Shown here piece by piece: positions 63,123-64,000 of a stretch of DNA of 64,000 bases; positions within the stretch are counted from its first letter, which is position 1, and every line of letters begins with the position of its first letter. The stretch comes from an uncultured Akkermansia sp. (lineage in GTDB: Bacteria > Verrucomicrobiota > Verrucomicrobiia > Verrucomicrobiales > Akkermansiaceae), in contig CAJKMG010000003.1 in the NCBI GenBank assembly GCA_905200945.1, forward strand, positions 248,001 to 312,000, written 5' to 3'. Both the position numbers and the translations under genes were made by a program. The notes beneath the pieces were generated by a model that saw only the letters and a list, made by a program, of their open reading frames with translations, was not told where the DNA came from and did no database searches.

Positions 63123-64000
63123 ATGCTTAACAATCTAACAACAAAATTTCAGGAAGCGCTGATGCAGGCGCAGCAAACTGCGGGGCGGCTCGGAAAACCG
63201 GAAATCTCTTCTCTGGATGTTCTGGTGGCGTTGCTGGAGCAGGAAGGCGGCATTCTTTCCCCTATTCTCCGCAAGGCCTCTTGCGACCCGGGACTGCTTC
63301 TCCAGGCAGCCCAGAGGGAGGTTTCCCACGAACCTACTCAAAGCGGTGCTACCACTCAGCCCCAGATGGGGCGTGACCTGGCTACGGTAATGCAGGCTGC
63401 GGAAGAGGAACGCAAAAAGCTCAAAGATGACTACCTCAGCGTGGAACACTTCATGCTTGGGGCATTGGACACGCAAAACAAAGTGCACCAGTTGACGGAT
63501 ACCTTTGGCCTGACCAAGGAAAACTATCTGGCCGCCATGAAAGAAGTGCGTGGCAACCAGCGCGTGACGGACGATAACCCGGAAGGCAAATACCAGACGC
63601 TGGAAAAATATGGGACGGACCTGACGGCCCGCGCCCGTGCCGGTAAAATTGACCCTGTCATCGGCCGTGATACGGAAATCCGCCGTGTTTTGCAGATTCT
63701 TTCCCGCAGGACGAAAAACAATCCCGTACTGATCGGGGAGCCCGGCGTCGGCAAAACCGCCATTGCGGAAGGTCTGGCGCGGCGCATTGTCAACGGCGAT
63801 GTGCCGGAAAGTATGCGCAACAAGCGCATTGTATCCCTCAACATCGGGTCCATGCTCGCCGGAGCCAAATATCGCGGCGAATTTGAAGAACGCTTGAAAT
63901 CCTTCCTCAAGGAAGTAACGGATTCCAACGGTGAAATCATTCTGTTTATCGATGAACTGCACACCATTGTAGGCGCGGGCGCCAGTGAAGGGGCGGTGGA
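63123..64000 (+). CDS. clpB: ATP-dependent disaggregase ClpB, N-terminal part
   Basis: The first 292 residues; the gene runs off the right edge. Two Clp-N repeats ([16 protein letters not shown], then [11 protein letters not shown]) lead into the first AAA+ module, with [23 protein letters not shown], Walker [27 protein letters not shown] and Walker [15 protein letters not shown]. The chaperone rescues aggregated protein with DnaK. ATG 63123 fits the family start. A hairpin lies in its leader; a heat-shock promoter was not identified. Confidence 0.95.
   Translation, partial: MLNNLTTKFQEALMQAQQTAGRLGKPEISSLDVLVALLEQEGGILSPILRKASCDPGLLLQAAQREVSHEPTQSGATTQPQMGRDLATVMQAAEEERKKLKDDYLSVEHFMLGALDTQNKVHQLTDTFGLTKENYLAAMKEVRGNQRVTDDNPEGKYQTLEKYGTDLTARARAGKIDPVIGRDTEIRRVLQILSRRTKNNPVLIGEPGVGKTAIAEGLARRIVNGDVPESMRNKRIVSLNIGSMLAGAKYRGEFEERLKSFLKEVTDSNGEIILFIDELHTIVGAGASEGAV

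Noticed and set aside
1..64000. CRISPR arrays, prophage or insertion sequences
   Set aside because: No regularly spaced direct repeats, transposase or phage genes were seen in either strand; the accessory content is limited to small repeats and hairpins.

Overview
The window looks like a piece of a Verrucomicrobiota chromosome, most likely Akkermansia (A. muciniphila or a close relative). This is inferred from: three secreted proteins ending in a PEP-CTERM tail (P-E-A/P motif, hydrophobic helix, Arg-rich end), an exosortase-associated TIGR04073-type protein, and large secreted glycosidases carrying discoidin-like modules (a GH123 type and a GH2 beta-galactosidase) that fit mucin degradation. 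Moderate GC, few clear Shine-Dalgarno sequences and the anaerobic pyruvate:ferredoxin oxidoreductase agree. No database search was possible.

Layout. 0-3.7 kb: end of an FAD oxidoreductase, a rhomboid protease, a ComM/YifB-type AAA ATPase and a PEP-CTERM protein. 4-9.4 kb (all minus): a MetY-type sulfhydrylase, two overlapping radical SAM/SPASM genes that resemble the alternative haem pathway (AhbC-like plus partner), a secreted helical protein and the TIGR04073 protein. 9.4-13.6 kb (minus): gpsA-plsY (phospholipid precursors), a possible 31-residue ORF, a PP2C phosphatase and lysS. 13.9-24.6 kb: pyruvate:ferredoxin oxidoreductase, a cupin/HxlR divergent pair, the GH123-like enzyme, hisF and a TrkH/TrkA potassium system. 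24.7-33.8 kb: hrpA, ilvN, an HtrA protease, then holA-mnmG coupled by an ATGA overlap.

33.5-39.2 kb appears to be the replication origin. An AT-rich gap between ribD and a beta-helix protein holds three DnaA boxes. A perfect parS-type palindrome sits in mnmG, and a second, near-perfect one with another DnaA box lies just after dnaN. The plus strand is C-rich to the left of the gap and G-rich to the right, which is what bidirectional replication from this point would give.

36.8-46.1 kb: a PEP-CTERM LamG-like protein with a probable frameshift in its signal peptide, dnaN, a PH-like membrane protein, an adenosylhomocysteinase-like protein, a MATE exporter, an L,D-transpeptidase, a LysM lipoprotein, TatD and an LpxR-like lipid A deacylase. 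46.2-52 kb: the GH2 beta-galactosidase, then a two-gene unit of secreted proteins (one PEP-CTERM). 52.4-61.4 kb: a complete kdp potassium locus in the order kdpD-kdpE-outer-membrane protein-kdpA-kdpB-kdpC. With trkH/trkA this gives a low-affinity and a high-affinity potassium importer. 61.6-64 kb: a cupin/MarR-GNAT operon and the start of clpB.

The least explained signals are the paired CGGATT-N3-AATCCG palindromes in front of two PEP-CTERM genes, the barrel gene inside the kdp locus, and several strong hairpins in leaders.
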